Assembly: GCA_964023205.1 (NCBI GenBank)
Contig: OZ026837.1
Coordinates: 11,323,479 to 11,387,478, forward strand
Length of the DNA: 64,000 nucleotides
Source of the DNA: Lutraria lutraria
Taxonomy: Eukaryota > Mollusca > Bivalvia > Venerida > Mactridae
Reading direction: 5' to 3'
Under the pieces are notes generated by a model. It made no database searches. It worked only from the letters and a program-made list of their open reading frames with translations, and was not told where the DNA came from. The translations under genes and the position numbers were made by a program. This document shows, one piece after another, positions 46,376 to 59,722 of this stretch; position 1 is the stretch's first letter; every line of letters begins with the position of its first letter.

Positions 46376-48197
46376 CACAGGTTTGGTCGTACTTAAAATT
46401 CATGTATTATCTTTTTTTATCACAAAAATTTTTATTTCATTAACACAAATACATGTTTTACAGCAAATACAAGGTACATTATTGAAATGTATGATGACAA
46501 AAACGTAGAATAAACATTATATGCTCATTGTGATCATTAAATAAAGTATACGTAATTTGTAAAAGGTATGTGTACATGTACATGTATATATACACATTAT
46601 TTAAACATTACATCTATAGTATCTATTTTATAAATAAATGTATTTAACTCTACGAAGGTATCTAACAGTTTGTAGTTGATTTTGCCCAGTTCAAACAGAC
46701 ACATTTTTCCCTAGTCGCGGAAAGCATTAGTCTTGATCAAGATTTAAGACTGATTAAATTTTAATTGAATATATACGGTATTGATTGTGTGAAGTATGTA
46801 ATGAACCCGATATAATGAGAGAAAATAATGAAACAGAGGACCAGAACACAAATTTATAACCTGCATGAGTATGCTATTACTTCATATTTACGAATATATC
46901 CACTTGATGTTGCTATAGATTAGCACGCTGATAAAATAGAAGTAAAACATATTCCTGCTAAATAGGATTAGAAATGGACGTAAAAAGAAGTAGAAAAATA
47001 ATTCTCACTTGCGTCTATCAATCAAATATAAACTGAATTCCTGAGACAAAATAACAAAATGTCCAAAAAATCTGGAAAAAAAACTAGCACGTGGACATAG
47101 GAAATATTTTATTCATCGCGCAGCCACGTAGTAACGTACGTTAGCTATAGCGTGCACAAGTAATAACTATCGCGTGCGCACACAATACCTAAATGTTGTA
47201 CAAACGTGTACACGAATCTTATTTGTACAAGAAATAAGGATAATAACAGTTACTAATGAATAGACTTTTGTGGTTTCTTCCGAGAAATAAAATGTTAAAT
47301 TTAATACACGTTTTTCTTTAGTTGGTTATTTATTTACTATTTATATATCCTATACATTATTATGGAGTGTTGTCTTAATAAGGTTTGATTATTCTCCTTG
47401 TTTTTATGTTGATATTTTTGTTTTTCGACTGGGCAAAAGAACTTTCCCCGCCAATGACCCTATTCAATCTATTTTAAGATTATGGCTGTATTAATATCCG
47501 ATTACAGACAATATAAATAAGACGCCTGTAGCGTGAACGAGTTCACGAAGATATCACGTGTTTTATGTGGCTATTGAACTTCTATACGAATAAATCACAC
47601 TCGAATAAGTGAGAAAATACAAGAAGGTGATTATTCAGAAATAATCAAGACTTGCACTTTAAATAGCTGTAAGCTTTTCGACTGACTTGGATGTTTTGCC
47701 ATGAAATTCGATAAGTAATTATCACAATACTAACACGATGATGAGGGCTGTTGCGATATAGCGATATTCAGGTAGCCTTATCTTATCTAAAAACGAATGC
47801 AAAAAAGCACATCAAAACTAAGAGAAAACTCGAAAAGAATGTTTACATGTTATTCTGTCCGTCGTCACTTTCTGTGCTCTTGTAGCCTGCTTACTGCAGA
47901 ACTAGTATTATATGGATATACATGTATCCGAATTTCGACTTTCACAAACCATTGAAAAGGTATCAAGACATATTATTTATACGCAAACTTGAATTCAGAA
48001 CATGTTACACTTGTTAATTTTATTTTACCTGATAAGGCCAGTGTATGGTTTCTTTTATCGTATTACCAGCCCCGTACAAAAAAAGCCCTACCAATAAGCT
48101 TAAATATTTGTATTGGTATAAAAAGTATATTTTTCTGAACGGGGTCAGGGTACATGTAGAGTAAGCCGACAATTAATACGAAAAGTAAAGTATAATA
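46376..48197. other. No recognised feature
   Basis: A/T-rich sequence. A small G+C-richer patch at 47,120-47,180 ('cacgtagtaacgtacg', 'cgtgcacaag') has no open frame of note. Confidence 0.45.
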
Positions 48198-48356
48198 TAG
48201 TGCAACCTTTCAAAAGCAACGCTTTTTACGAGTAGCAAAAATTATTATGTGGTTTAGATTTTGTTGCTCTAGAGAGATTAAATTAATAGTTGAATCATGC
48301 AGTTGTTGATTGGATGTTGTTGCTCAAGAGAGGGCCGCTCTATAGATGTTGAACGG
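48198..48356. mobile_element. TA-flanked MITE (family T), copy 3
   Basis: The left end TAGTGCAACCTTTCAAAAGC (family CAGTGCAACC with one change) follows TA. The right end 'gatgttgaacggta' is the mutated inverse. Shared interior: 'acgagtagcaaaaatt', 'ttgttgctctagagag', 'gttgctcaagagagggccgc'. Of the three copies this one has the most diverged ends. Confidence 0.72.
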
Positions 48357-49387
48357 TATACAGTATTTATTGTGACCGTTCATACGTAACATAAAAAATT
48401 CTATTCATTGGATATATTATCACTTATATACCTTAGTTTACATACGTTCTGTCCTATTTCCTGCATTAGCGGACATAAAACCAAACGATTCATTACCCCG
48501 GGATAAAACACGGATTGTCGTAACACATTATCTAGTACTTTATTGAAACATTGCGATTAAACGGATTGATATGGGATTAGAGTAGCAATGTTTGGAACTG
48601 AGGAATACTTAAGTTCATGACATCACATTGTATACTTTGATATAAGATAAAAATGCACTCATTACAGTCTATTACTCTGTATTAGCATTGTTTCACGATT
48701 CTTTGAAGTTAAAACCCAGAGGAATAAAATTTGTAAGTCGGCTTTACATTATCTTATAATGGAAAGCAAATGTATGTTTTGATAAAATCGCATTCATGGA
48801 CATGTTTGAATGAGGCATTCGCCACATTGTATAGGTATAGGCAATAAAATATTTATAACATGCGATATTGTTGAAGCAATATTGTTAACAGGAGTGAATC
48901 AAGTGAAGAGTTCCATTGATTATTTTATTTGGTTCACATACATCTCCATTAATAAACTTACGATGTTAAGAAGCAGTGCATGCCATGTGCAGTGTGTTGC
49001 TTTTATCTGATTTGTTACGATGTGATAATTGCATTTACAACAATTTTACTGTCCCATATGTAATATGTCTAAAATATAAAAACCAAGTTTGATTAGGCAG
49101 ACAGAAAGTAAAAACAGTATCTCCGGAAATACCCCATGCAAAGATTTCAACTTCTCCAGCAGACCGAAAAGTCATTAATTAAATTACACCCCTTATATCT
49201 ACACTGACAAAAGTAGCAAAAACAAACAACACAACTTGCATGTTCAGCACACACTGATGTCTCTCAGATTTTAGAATAGCAAAGTACATTAAGCACCTGT
49301 CAAGTTTCGCTCCAAAAGTCATACAGCAACATGCAGAACATTTACTTTTTAATTTAGCATACTATTAATCACTCCTTATAATATAAC
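48357..49387. other. No recognised feature
   Basis: The plus-strand frame 48,810-49,010 has no motif. Otherwise A/T-rich non-coding sequence. Confidence 0.45.
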
Positions 49388-49575
49388 TAAATGTCGTGGG
49401 TTCAATTCTCGGCTCCGGCTTTCGAATTTTTCTGGGACACTTTTTCCGTGTCTCAATCCCAAGTTACGTGTCCAGAAAATTACAGGAAAAAGCACGAAGC
49501 GTGTACTGGGCAAAATTACTAATCTAAAAGAATAGTGATATATGTCGCACTGGCGGTTAAACAATAGATAAATTT
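49388..49575 (+). repeat. tRNA-derived SINE (family 3), 5'-truncated
   Basis: Starts inside the tRNA-like part at 'atgtcgtgggttcaattctc' (B box) and continues with 'ctttcgaatttttctgggac', 'ctcaatcccaagttacg' and 'aaattacaggaaaaagcacg', parallel to 36,990-37,140. The A-box half is missing, the usual outcome of incomplete reverse transcription. The minus-strand frame at 49,376-49,564 is an artefact. Confidence 0.8.
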
Positions 49576-52500
49576 AAATTTAAATTATTCAGTCGTACAC
49601 ATATTGTATTAAACCAATAGGTCGTATTTATTTTCAAGGTCACTTTAGATAATGCACTATGTGTAGATAAAGCATGATTCCTGACTAGTCCTAACGTTGC
49701 TCTTTCCAAGTAACAAGAAACTTCATAGACCTTTCTTCAAGAAATTTGTCTTGGATAACTAGTGCCTTATGTAGGAATCTAACTCTATAGGACGGAAACC
49801 CTAACGGTTAAACTGGTGGGCTAGAAAATAAGCAAGCCAATGATAACCTAAGATAACAATCCCAGTAGATATCGAGATATAACCTAGTAGTAGGACACCT
49901 GCACCATGTTGTATAATTATTTGTTAACTTAACCAATTAGTTAAATTCAACCAGCTCCTTAAACGCGGGTTAAATCAATTCTAAATTAAAGCAAAACAAT
50001 AATTGGTAAAAACTAAACTTTTCGCAATTGATAACCCATACAATAACTAAGACATAGAAATAACACACATGTGAAGTATACTTCCTAAAGTACAATTATA
50101 TGTTCTTGAACCCATTGGACTGTCGCAGAGAAGGTCATACTCATATAAAATACCCGTTCTACATTCATTGTATTCTATTTCGAGGCTCACAAAAATAGGT
50201 TATGTGATTTGAATAAGCGGACACAAAGCGGCCAGTAGGTTAAAACATGCAACTAATAATTGTTTCTTCACGTATTCAGCTTGTTTGTCAATCGGAAGAA
50301 ACCAACATGTATTTAAATTTAATATTTAGCTTAATACAAGTACGTACGTTGATATAATGCTGAAACTTATCTATACGAGATGCGTATCTTCCTCATTCGT
50401 ATATTTATTGATATCGTTACAGACAGGTATCTTGCCAATTTCATAATTGAAGATGGCGTAATGTTTCCGCAATTCACGAAACAGAATTACACAAAGAACA
50501 CAACAGTGCAGCATTCGATCGGAAAATTGGACTCAATTTTGTAATAAAAGTTCCTTCCAAGATTAATGGTACTTTTATGTTTCATTAAACGTGCATATAT
50601 TTTAAGGACATATCTGGTTCATGTTGGAGTTCACTTAATAATTTGACTGGAGGAAGAACGTTTTGTTTTATTTGTAATATTTATATTTCTCGACTTTAGT
50701 GCGTTTTGATTCATTCTTCATTTGATAGTAAACCTCATGCCATAGTAGTCAAATATTCACAGCAGAATGCTTTCCTTTCTTTTTGTTGTATAAGATACCG
50801 CTGTAAATATTTAAGGAAAAATGACGAAGACGTGTGGTTTGTTCGAAAACAAACAATCGAGCACGTGTTTAAATACGATACCAATGAGACTGAAGCCTGT
50901 TAGGTGATGATATGTTTAACGGAGTTGGATTAATATATAAACTCGGGAAGATACCGACCGGCAACCTAATCTGTTTTTTTTATGACAATTACTTGGAAAA
51001 CTTGTGGATCGTTTAATGGCAAAAGTTCCGATTTGTCTTGGCATGGTACGCCTTCGAATGATTGACTGCGTCATCAAATGACATTAATCTGTCAGTACCC
51101 ATATTAAAGCTCTAAATTGTGTTTGATATTGGTACTATGTCGATGTTTGTACAGTGAGAGAAGAAACCGTATCTAACGGAAACGATGCAACTTATCTGAT
51201 TACTGGTATATATCTGATACTCTAGATAAAAGAAATACTTCACTGTTAAAATGTGTTTAGGTCGAAAGAAGCAATATTTTCCATTCAAATACAGACCATA
51301 TTGACGATAATGTAATTGTCAAAGTATCCCTCGCGAGAGATACAAACCTCATCTGTTTCTTACTTATTGTAAACGCAGACTAAACGATCATATTAGTATT
51401 ACCGTTTTATTCCTATTTTTCCAAGCTCAGCAAACTCTGTATGCACTCCAATTAATCTATTTAAAAAAGCAACATTTTATTGACAGGAAAACATGCACAT
51501 ATCATTGTATGATTATTCGAACGATCGATAGACATGCCTCAACTAAGGTGTTCAGTTTTACTTTAATTTATTCGAAGCCTTTGACTAAAAAAAACTATAA
51601 TTATGTCTGACAAATTGACTATGAAACAACATCACTTGATAAATTTATTTAATATATACAATCCTGTATGCCATATGGCCCATGAAGATACATGGTATAC
51701 TACAGTGGTATAGCACAATAAATGAAGCATATATACATATAATCAAGTCAAAAGGAGAAGGCTTGTCTGTACCATCCTGAATATTTAGCACACAAAGAGA
51801 CACCTTATGTGGTGTCCATATCTTCTTATGCGAATGTAAGTATACGCAACTGAAATTCATTCCATGAAAAAATACATGCATACATATTATTCGTACCTAT
51901 TACGACCACGAATCCCTTCTCTTCGTTTCATTACCACCCCTACTTTAAACATGCTTCTGAGACGTATAATTTGTAAAATAATGCCATTTATCATTAAACA
52001 AATTTTGTACAGTCAACATATTGTTGGTGGAATATTGTTCATAACTGAACATATAGGTAGTTACTATGAATGTATTAAACTTTTTATCAGTTATCCGACA
52101 TTGTTTATATAGCATGTCTATCAATATTTCTTTTACCGTTTTGTCATTATCATGTACTTCATTAAAACATGCTTACAGATGTCATTGTCACGTGTATGTT
52201 GTTTTGTTGTACGTAATATTGTTATATTTACGGTCCTATTCACGTAATGAATTTAAAATAAATAAGAATCTTCCAATATTTGTGTTTGAAAATCAAACAT
52301 CCCATTAAGTGTATTATTGTAAAGGAACATTTAATTTAATGAACACAACATATTTCAATGAAACGTCGAAATCCTGTTACCGTTACATGTTTAAACTTTA
52401 TCAATTATAACAATACTACAATGATGAATCACACACATGAAAGCAGTTCTAGAACAATGTGAAACACAAAAACATACACAAATAACATCTTTACCAATAA

Positions 52501-53634
52501 CATATCCAACCACCAAAACCATCGACCCCAAACCATCCAACGTAGAGAAACGTACAAAAAAAGAAGGAATCAAAATCACACCGAGGGGAACAGCAAAGCT
52601 ACAATGGCAATAAACATTTTTGAAGGCCCAAACTTAGGAAATTAATTTTTAACAAATACATGAATAAATAAAATAGAAAAATAAATATTAGTAAATAAGT
52701 TCAACGGCATCTGATGCAGGAATTAAAATATTTTTCATATGTATTTGAATGATGTAGATCTATGTGATGGAACCATAATGTAGTTTTCTTTGCACTTCCG
52801 ACTTGTTTCACTCTTAGTATTTTTTCTTCCCTGTAGCCAAGTTATTTGCATTTTAAATGTTTGTATTTGTTGACTTGCGAGTATGCCAACATTCTTCAGT
52901 GTAAATAGTTACATCATTAGTCTATTGTACATCACATTTGATGAATGGGTTTTCTATTAGAGAAACAAAAATGCTTGGTATGAACTCAGTCATTAACGTG
53001 CTTTGCTTCAAGATATTTTATAGCAGCATTCATTAGAGACCCCGTGCTGTACTTATATATGTAACAACAAAGATAATTCGGTTTATATTGTAATTTGAAC
53101 AACAATATGTTTGCTATTTACTTAATTATAGATACGAAAGGTATTTCTAGCAAAAAAAAGACACTTACGATACCATCCCTCTTAAAAACCAAACAAGCAT
53201 TAAAATATCAGAGTAAACAACCTATAGAAAGGTACTGTTTAGGAACGTTCTGCAACCAGACTACATATGATTTAAACAAGTTTGATGGACCAACGTATCC
53301 ATGTACACCTGGGACACTGAAAAAAATGAATTACATATAAATAGATGTCAGACTAGTAAGCCAGACACGAAAAGACCGTACTAACAATAGCAACCATTTA
53401 TATAAAGTTGAATGTTGTCCTAACCACATAAATTAATACGTCATATTGGACATAGCCCGGGTAAGTGCTCAACGGTTAAGAACAACTCTCGATACCGACA
53501 GAAAAAACAGGTGGCTGACCAAAATGCTCATATTGGAAACTGCATGTCATGTGCATCATGTTTTGTAAATTATACGAATTATGTTTTCATGTTTCATGCT
53601 TGACATCAGGGTGAAATTACTTTTGTTCATATTG
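49576..53634. other. No supported gene
   Basis: Four kilobases of A/T-rich DNA. Open frames at 50,706-50,903, 51,864-52,308 and 53,095-53,340 (all +) have no recognisable domains or splice context. The C/A-rich, T-poor segment at about 52,480-52,690 resembles that at 41,270-41,450 (see there). Confidence 0.4.
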
Positions 53635-53890
53635 AAGAAAATAATATTGTTCGACATACTTAACAGACCTATTGTTCATGTATAAAAATATCAAGGTTCA
53701 AATTTGAAAAAAATATATTAATATTGTTCATATCAAATATTTACTATTGATCATATCATATAATTTACTATTGTTCATAATCATTTCCAAATATTTACTG
53801 TATATATCAAATATTTACTATTGTACATAACATGTCTTTTTTTACTTTTGATCATTGGATAAAAATATTATTGTTCAACATATAAAATAT
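53635..53890 (+). repeat. Degenerate A/T-rich repeat ('caaatatttactattgttca')
   Basis: The motif 'tattgttcat' / 'tactattgttcat' and 'caaatatttact' recurs at irregular 25-50 bp spacing across this stretch. It is best described as a decayed short-unit satellite. Confidence 0.55.
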
Positions 53891-54244
53891 TACAATAATA
53901 GTGTTTAAAGTCCCATTAGCTTTTTGCTATAAAAATATATACAATAAACAAACAATTGCTGATATTATCCTAAGATAATAATTACAGACGAAACAAGCTC
54001 CTTTTTTCTGAAAACACTTATTTCGCTGTGAATTTTGCTTTTACAAACTTGAAATGTATAGAGCGCGTGACGTCACTTTATACCGTGTGCATAATATGAC
54101 TGCGGAAAAACGCAGCTGTTCTATAAATAGTATTTTTTCAATGATACTGAAAAAATACGATAATGGTTTCGGAAACATTTTGTTTTGCTATAAAGTATGA
54201 ACGGGAGGAAAACGCCTCGGATTCCTGTGTTATAGGACAAATAG
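53891..54244. other. No recognised feature
   Basis: A/T-rich sequence without a supported gene or repeat. Confidence 0.4.
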
Positions 54245-54661
54245 AAACTATTACGACAGATACATTCATATGCTTATGGAACTTTAATACATCGAAAAAC
54301 ATATTTTAATATGAGGATATTCTATCCAAAAGGATCATGTTTACATAATATCGAGAAGACAAAAACGGTAAACTTACATTGTTCATTCATAGCAAATCAA
54401 ATTACATACATCTGGGTAAAGACAAAATGTAGGAACGGATTACTGAATAAAACAACGAGCAGTTTGCATGAAACCGTATTGGTTATTTATTGTGTTAGCG
54501 TGTTTAGACTTAACACTGTTTATGTAGTTGCGTTATTAAAACAATCTAAACACGGCATTCCTCTTATAAGTGATACTAAACTAGTTTTAACCATCAATTT
54601 GACACATACAAATGTCAATTACTTTTGTTCAAGAATTACAAGTGAATTAATTAAAGTCTAA
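54245..54661 (+). CDS. Open frame with immunoglobulin-like pattern (tentative)
   Basis: This frame stays open for about 138 codons (first ATG at 54,311), longer than most frames here. From the ATG, KTVNLHCSFIANQITYIWVK has a Cys and, 11 residues later, a Trp. Near the end, TKLVLTINLTHTNVNYFCS has a second Cys 82 residues after the first. The C..W....L-x-I....Y-x-C layout is that of an Ig V-like domain, and N-x-T/S sequons are present (N-K-T, N-L-T). However, the usual Asp and Gly before the Y-x-C are missing and splice sites are weak (possible donor CAA|GTGAAT at about 54,640). It may be a diverged Ig exon, a pseudoexon or chance. Confidence 0.22.
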   Translation, partial: KLLRQIHSYAYGTLIHRKTYFNMRIFYPKGSCLHNIEKTKTVNLHCSFIANQITYIWVKTKCRNGLLNKTTSSLHETVLVIYCVSVFRLNTVYVVALLKQSKHGIPLISDTKLVLTINLTHTNVNYFCSRITSELIKV

Positions 54662-55248
54662 GGTTACATCGATGCCTAAAAGAGTGCATCATAAATTTCA
54701 CTTACCTAAACGGCCATGATTGAATTCCGAAGAGTCATTCAATTATGGTGACACGTGATACTGAATTTACACGTTTTCGTTAGCAAAAATACATGAAATA
54801 CAAAAGTCAATGAACTTTATGTGTGAACATGATACCAGATACATTCTGATGTCAAATAAATAACGAAACTATTTCATGCCTGTTGGAAATGCAGTGCACC
54901 GAACTCAAGCAGTGGGTGACTCCAGTTTATCAGACATCTCCGTTGTTGTAATACATGTACTTCAATATTGTTTTCTACTTCTCTTCGAAACGAACAATAA
55001 CAAGTTGTTTATACCGCAGACCTTAATGATTATATCATTAAGGCTTGTTAAGCGTAATAATCTATTGTGTGTTATTGTGTATATTCTGGTGTTTTTAAAG
55101 TGTTTTTCTATACAGCTTTAAGTGAATTGGTAAATAATTGGTGATGATAATTCAACGGCAATGTGTTATGGTTTTGTTTATTATATTGTCACCTTTATTA
55201 AAAGGGCAAGCCATATATGTTGGCTTATGAGACACCATTCTTTTGTTC
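54662..55248. other. No recognised feature
   Basis: A plus-strand frame at 54,876-55,121 (81 codons) has no motif. Otherwise A/T-rich sequence. Confidence 0.4.
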
Positions 55249-55415
55249 GCACTGTACCTCCCATTCCCTTTTTGCTGAGATGAGCCTACAGCAACCATTA
55301 CTTAAATAGCTGGCGGCTCATCAACCAGTTCTAACACAGTATGTACTGGGGTTAGAAACTTCGAAATCCCGCTCCTGAGGCAGACACCATAACCACTCGG
55401 TTACGGTTGTGGTAG
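55249..55415 (-). repeat. tRNA-derived SINE (family 2), diverged
   Basis: Read in reverse: 'accgagtggttatggtgtct' (A box), 'gcgggatttcgaagtttc' (a weakened B box), then 'tgttagaactggttgatgag', the block shared with 44,069-44,280, and 'tggttgctgtaggctcatct'. The B-box change suggests an old copy or a subfamily. Confidence 0.7.
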
Positions 55416-55936
55416 GATGTTTGGTTAGGTGTACCTTAGCACATGTTGATTTCTCTGAATGTTTGTATTGTCATTTAGAACATGTACGTATTTTGATAAC
55501 ACCAACTAAACATAGTATACAGTTTCCAAAAGGTTTCTTTGTTATAAAGTCTGCATAGTTCGTACTTCTATTAAGAAAATACTAATCTTGCAAAAATGCA
55601 CATTACAAACAACAGTATGTTCATACAAAATTCGATAAAAAAGGTTATCCTTATTTTTATGTTCTGCTGACACGATCGTGTTCGGTATCGAACGTAATTT
55701 TTAAAGGTTTCTTAAAGCGTAGACATTTGTGCTTTGTGTTCATTTTAAGTTGATCGAGTTTTGGAATTTCGAGTCTTGAAAGACATATTTAAGGATTTTA
55801 AGATCAAGACCGAAGACTGACATAGATGAATTGGGTGTGGTTTTGAATAATTTCAAAATACATGCAGTGATAATTATCATACAATTGGAGTACTAAATGC
55901 CAGTGTTCAAGAAAAGTTACATAAGCTCTGCCTTAC
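55416..55936. other. No recognised feature
   Basis: A/T-rich sequence without a supported gene or repeat. Confidence 0.4.
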
Positions 55937-56045
55937 CTTACTCTTCTCTTTCTCGAATGATTTTGCTGATTTAACAAAAGAGATATGTGGTTCACGCTGT
56001 ACGAAGAAGGAATGGTCTTGATCATCGATCATTATTAAATGTTCT
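55937..56045 (-). CDS. Candidate internal coding exon with consensus donor
   Basis: On the minus strand the frame reads EHLIMIDDQDHSFFVQREP, then HISFVKSAKSFEKEKSK, and ends exactly at AAG|GTAAGG (donor at 55,937/55,936), a textbook 5' splice site. A possible acceptor (GATACAG) precedes 56,045. Between the two the exon would be 109 nt, entering at the third codon position and leaving in phase 0. Composition is hydrophilic and protein-like. The frame is also open further upstream (to about 56,140), so the 5' boundary is a guess. Product not recognised. It is on the same strand as the candidates at 38.7 and 6.8 kb; whether they belong together cannot be told. Confidence 0.3.
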
Positions 56046-59000
56046 CTGTATCTTTTTATGGTAGAATGCGTTTTTAAAATAAGGTTCTTAATGATCACAG
56101 TTCTTGATCTGGATGATGCTACTACATGACCTTATTCCTTTGAACTCTTCATAGTTCATTAGCTTAGGTGTATTCCCAGTTTGGTTAAGGAATTATGTCT
56201 TAGGTCAACCATCACCGCAGATGTTTCATTTGGCCAAGACTTAGATTTATTTATTCATTTATTTATTCTTTATAAATAAACAGAGTACATGCATGGAAAC
56301 AATGCATACAACATCGTATGAAAACGTAATTGAATATTGAACTAAACTATTATTAAAAAAAATAGCAATTTATGAGTGGTTATCTTGATGTAGCAGTGTA
56401 ATTATTTTGTTTAGGAATGGATGCTTTCCTATGGTGAACAAACTTAAGTCTGATACAGCGTCCTGGACAATTGGTTCAGTTAACTGCGCTCTGGTATATA
56501 ACTGTATAAACGGGCATAAATCCCGAAATAAAATATCGTTCCATATCCTCTGCTTTCTGAGAATTTGTTTTCTAATAATGTCCCGCGCATAAAAAAGATC
56601 AACAATGGAAGGTTTTATCTCGTTTTCAAGAATACAACCTTCAACATGCTGCTCAAATTGCTTTTGGTAATGAGCAATGTATTTGTATCTTATTGGCGCG
56701 AATTCCGTTAGAGCAATCTTGTTATTAAGAAAAAAGTTTTTTCTTTCAATTCACACAGTTAAGATTCTATTTCGCTATTATTTGTCTACTTAATGCGATA
56801 GCATTTGGTAATCAGTAGGATTTAGGTGATCCTGTAGAATGAATACTTGGCTATTAAGAAGATTAAATTCCTCGTAATTTAGAATGAGTAATTAATCCCA
56901 CCAACATGCAAAAATAATATAAATGTAAATGTATTCACCGGTATAAAGCATACCATAGTTAATTCTGCTTCTGGCACACGATCAAACGAATTTTAATCAA
57001 GTAGAGGCCATTACAAAGGAATAGTGGTTCATTTGATATTCAATAATTATAGAATTGATCGCGTTGCTTAGTGAAATTATGTTTCAATTATTTCAATAAT
57101 AATTGATAAAAAAACCTAAGTTACCAAGTTTGGTGTTTTTCCTGGTGCGGTTTCTTGTGCTTAGAAAGTTTTGTTGTTTTATTTCTAATTTTAAACCATT
57201 TCTCATACTGATGGTTAATAACACACATTTTGTTGTCAAATAACTCTGGCATTGGCCTCAAGTATAATATGTCTCACAAGACAAACATCTATTGGCAAAG
57301 AAATAATCCAGATTATTACCATGATCATTACTAGACAAACCAAGAGTAATATTCGAGTTTGTTTAGTTTAAGTATACCAGTTCGCATGCCATATTGATAC
57401 AGTTATGTGTTTCATGATATAAATATTCCATTCGATGCGGTCGTCAGATTGTTTTACAATGATATCTTAGTAATAAAGATGTCACGAGACTCACAATGAT
57501 GACGCTATTTTCTGTTTGATATATCTTTATGACGTTATTAGGAAAGACGTAAATGTCTAAAGCTACGTGGTTGCTCCATACGGAATTACACGACAGAAAA
57601 GATATTGCACTTCAAAGCGACATTCATGTAACAAGTGATAATACATGTGTTTATCAGAGATAATTATTCCATGAATCTTTCTGGTAGATATCATTAATCA
57701 AGTTCTGTAGTTTATGCTTAATTGCTTATGTTGTCGTAGGCGTGAGCTTAACGGGCCATGTAGAACTCGTGGTCACGTGAGGTTGTTTTCATGTGAAATG
57801 ACCGGAAGATCCTTTCTCTTCCATGAGATTCAGCTCTTTTTGTTACATTTTATTTTGTGATTCCTTGAAACTATTCATATTTACTCATGCTGACAACATC
57901 TTGTCGATTTCATCTCTGAATGGTAACACTATATTGTGCATTATCGCATCACACTGTACGTAGTGTTTTGTTCGACAAATAATCTATATTCATTGCTAGA
58001 CCTGTCAGACAACGATATACCAGGAATTACTAGGGAAAAGTAAGGTTACTAAAGTATATTTTAAGGTGTACTCTTTCTTTATTTTAATTAAGCTCAGAAA
58101 TCCCTAAAGCTTCTTTGCATATATTAAACGTTTATCATTAAACATAAATGGACCTGAAGATTTTACATTTCTCGAAAGCTCAAGTTCTGCTTATAAATAC
58201 CTCTTTGTTTAAAACATCAATTAATTTGACATTACAATCGCCAGTCTTATTAATAAAGATATTAATAACATACTTGATTGCTAGGCGTCCGTAATTACTA
58301 GACTTCATGGGTATGATTTATTTTGGGAAATATGGAAACTGTTTCATTTGATGCCCAATATGATATATGAAGTGAAATCGAGGTTTCCAGAATGACGTTT
58401 TAACCTGAACACTTGTTGATGTTTTTAATGCCGAAACAAACTTCATGGCTTTAAATATTGACTGTAGAATGTGTTAATGAAAAAACTGTGGAAGTTTAAT
58501 GAGTGCGTGTATTCTTTTTTTATGTGATTTTGCGTTACAGCTGCATAATGTATGAATTTTAAAATCTATGAAAGTCTTATATAGCAATCCAATTTAAGGA
58601 TACATTTGTTCTAATGCATTAAGCGCACTTGTCAATATAATTTCACATCAATTTAAGTAATATTCCTGCGTTCAATGATGTTTGCTAAATGTTCGGAACC
58701 TATTTAGCTGAGGGGAAATTTGTCCGCAGAAATAAAGGATGGGAAAGCCACATCAATCTGTTATTATTCGCCTTTGGGAAATTCGCCTTTGAGAATCAAG
58801 CTCTCTATCTCCCTCCCTCTCTCTCTCTCTCACTTAATTGCGTATTATAACATCTCCTTAAAGGCATTTCTAGGGGATAATAACTTCCAAGACATTCTTT
58901 CGTCATCTTTAATTCCCAAATGATTTATATACGGATAATTCATAATATAGATTGGATATTGTCACACCTAGAGCCCTGGTTACTTTCTCCATGGTGACAT

Positions 59001-59554
59001 GATGGAATGTGTGTGTATGAAGATTATATAAATTTGCCTAATATCAGACTTTGAATTATTTACATTTTGTCATAGACTTATTATGAGCCTAATCTTTATC
59101 TCAACGGTGTATGTAGAAATGTGACTTGCCACCATAGGCAACACTTCATTATTCTGAGTAGAAAGCAATATTTGAATTACTAATTTTAGAGTACCGCATT
59201 ATTACCTTTGATATTTTTTACACAAGACAAATTGTGCACCACATAAGAATGGGGTTAGCCTTGAGGAATGCACTGTATAAAAACGAAGATAAACGTATCG
59301 ATACCAAAGCTGTTTTGCAATGATTGTACAAATACAGATCGGGGAGGAAAAGGAATCAGACAATCGGAAATCATCGGCGTTGGTCTAAGGAAAAGTTCCT
59401 CAGGCATTATAGACAGGCCGCCATTTTGTTGTTGTTGTTCACGGAATACTTTCCATCATGGCTGACACTGGGCATTAAACGATGAAAAGAATCTCTGTTT
59501 CTCTTTCAATGCGAACTTGATGCCCATTTTATCAATCGCGATAAATACGTTCTA
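56046..59554. other. No supported gene
   Basis: A/T-rich DNA with a (CT)n microsatellite at about 58,801-58,831. The frame 58,720-58,923 (+) follows a plausible acceptor ('tttgtccgcag') but runs into the (CT)n. 59,268-59,465 (+) has no motif. Short 'atttattcatttattt' runs occur at 56,250-56,275. Confidence 0.4.
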
Positions 59555-59722
59555 AAGTGTAATTCTGAGAATGATTCTTGAAAACGAATACCTAGTGTTG
59601 AAAAAGTAGTACCGGAAACCGCATAACCAAAATTGTAACCATACTCTTATGTACGAGGCATATTTCTCAGTTACGGAAATGCCCAAGTAGTTACGATTGG
59701 GAATCACTGAAGATGAATTGGT
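59555..59722 (-). repeat. Single inverted copy of the 40-bp-array repeat
   Basis: In reverse it reads 'cccaatcgtaactacttggg' 'catttccgtaactgagaaat' (one array unit), 'atgcctcgtacataagag', 'aattttggttatgcggtttcc', 'ctaggtattcgttttcaaga' and 'atcattctcagaat'. This is colinear with 42,360-42,510 but has only one unit. Confidence 0.75.

Noticed and set aside
46091..46378. 95-residue repetitive protein (NCQVLGKSHLLYV repeats) on the minus strand
   Set aside because: It is a 42-bp minisatellite whose period is a multiple of three, so the frame stays open by construction. No coding context.
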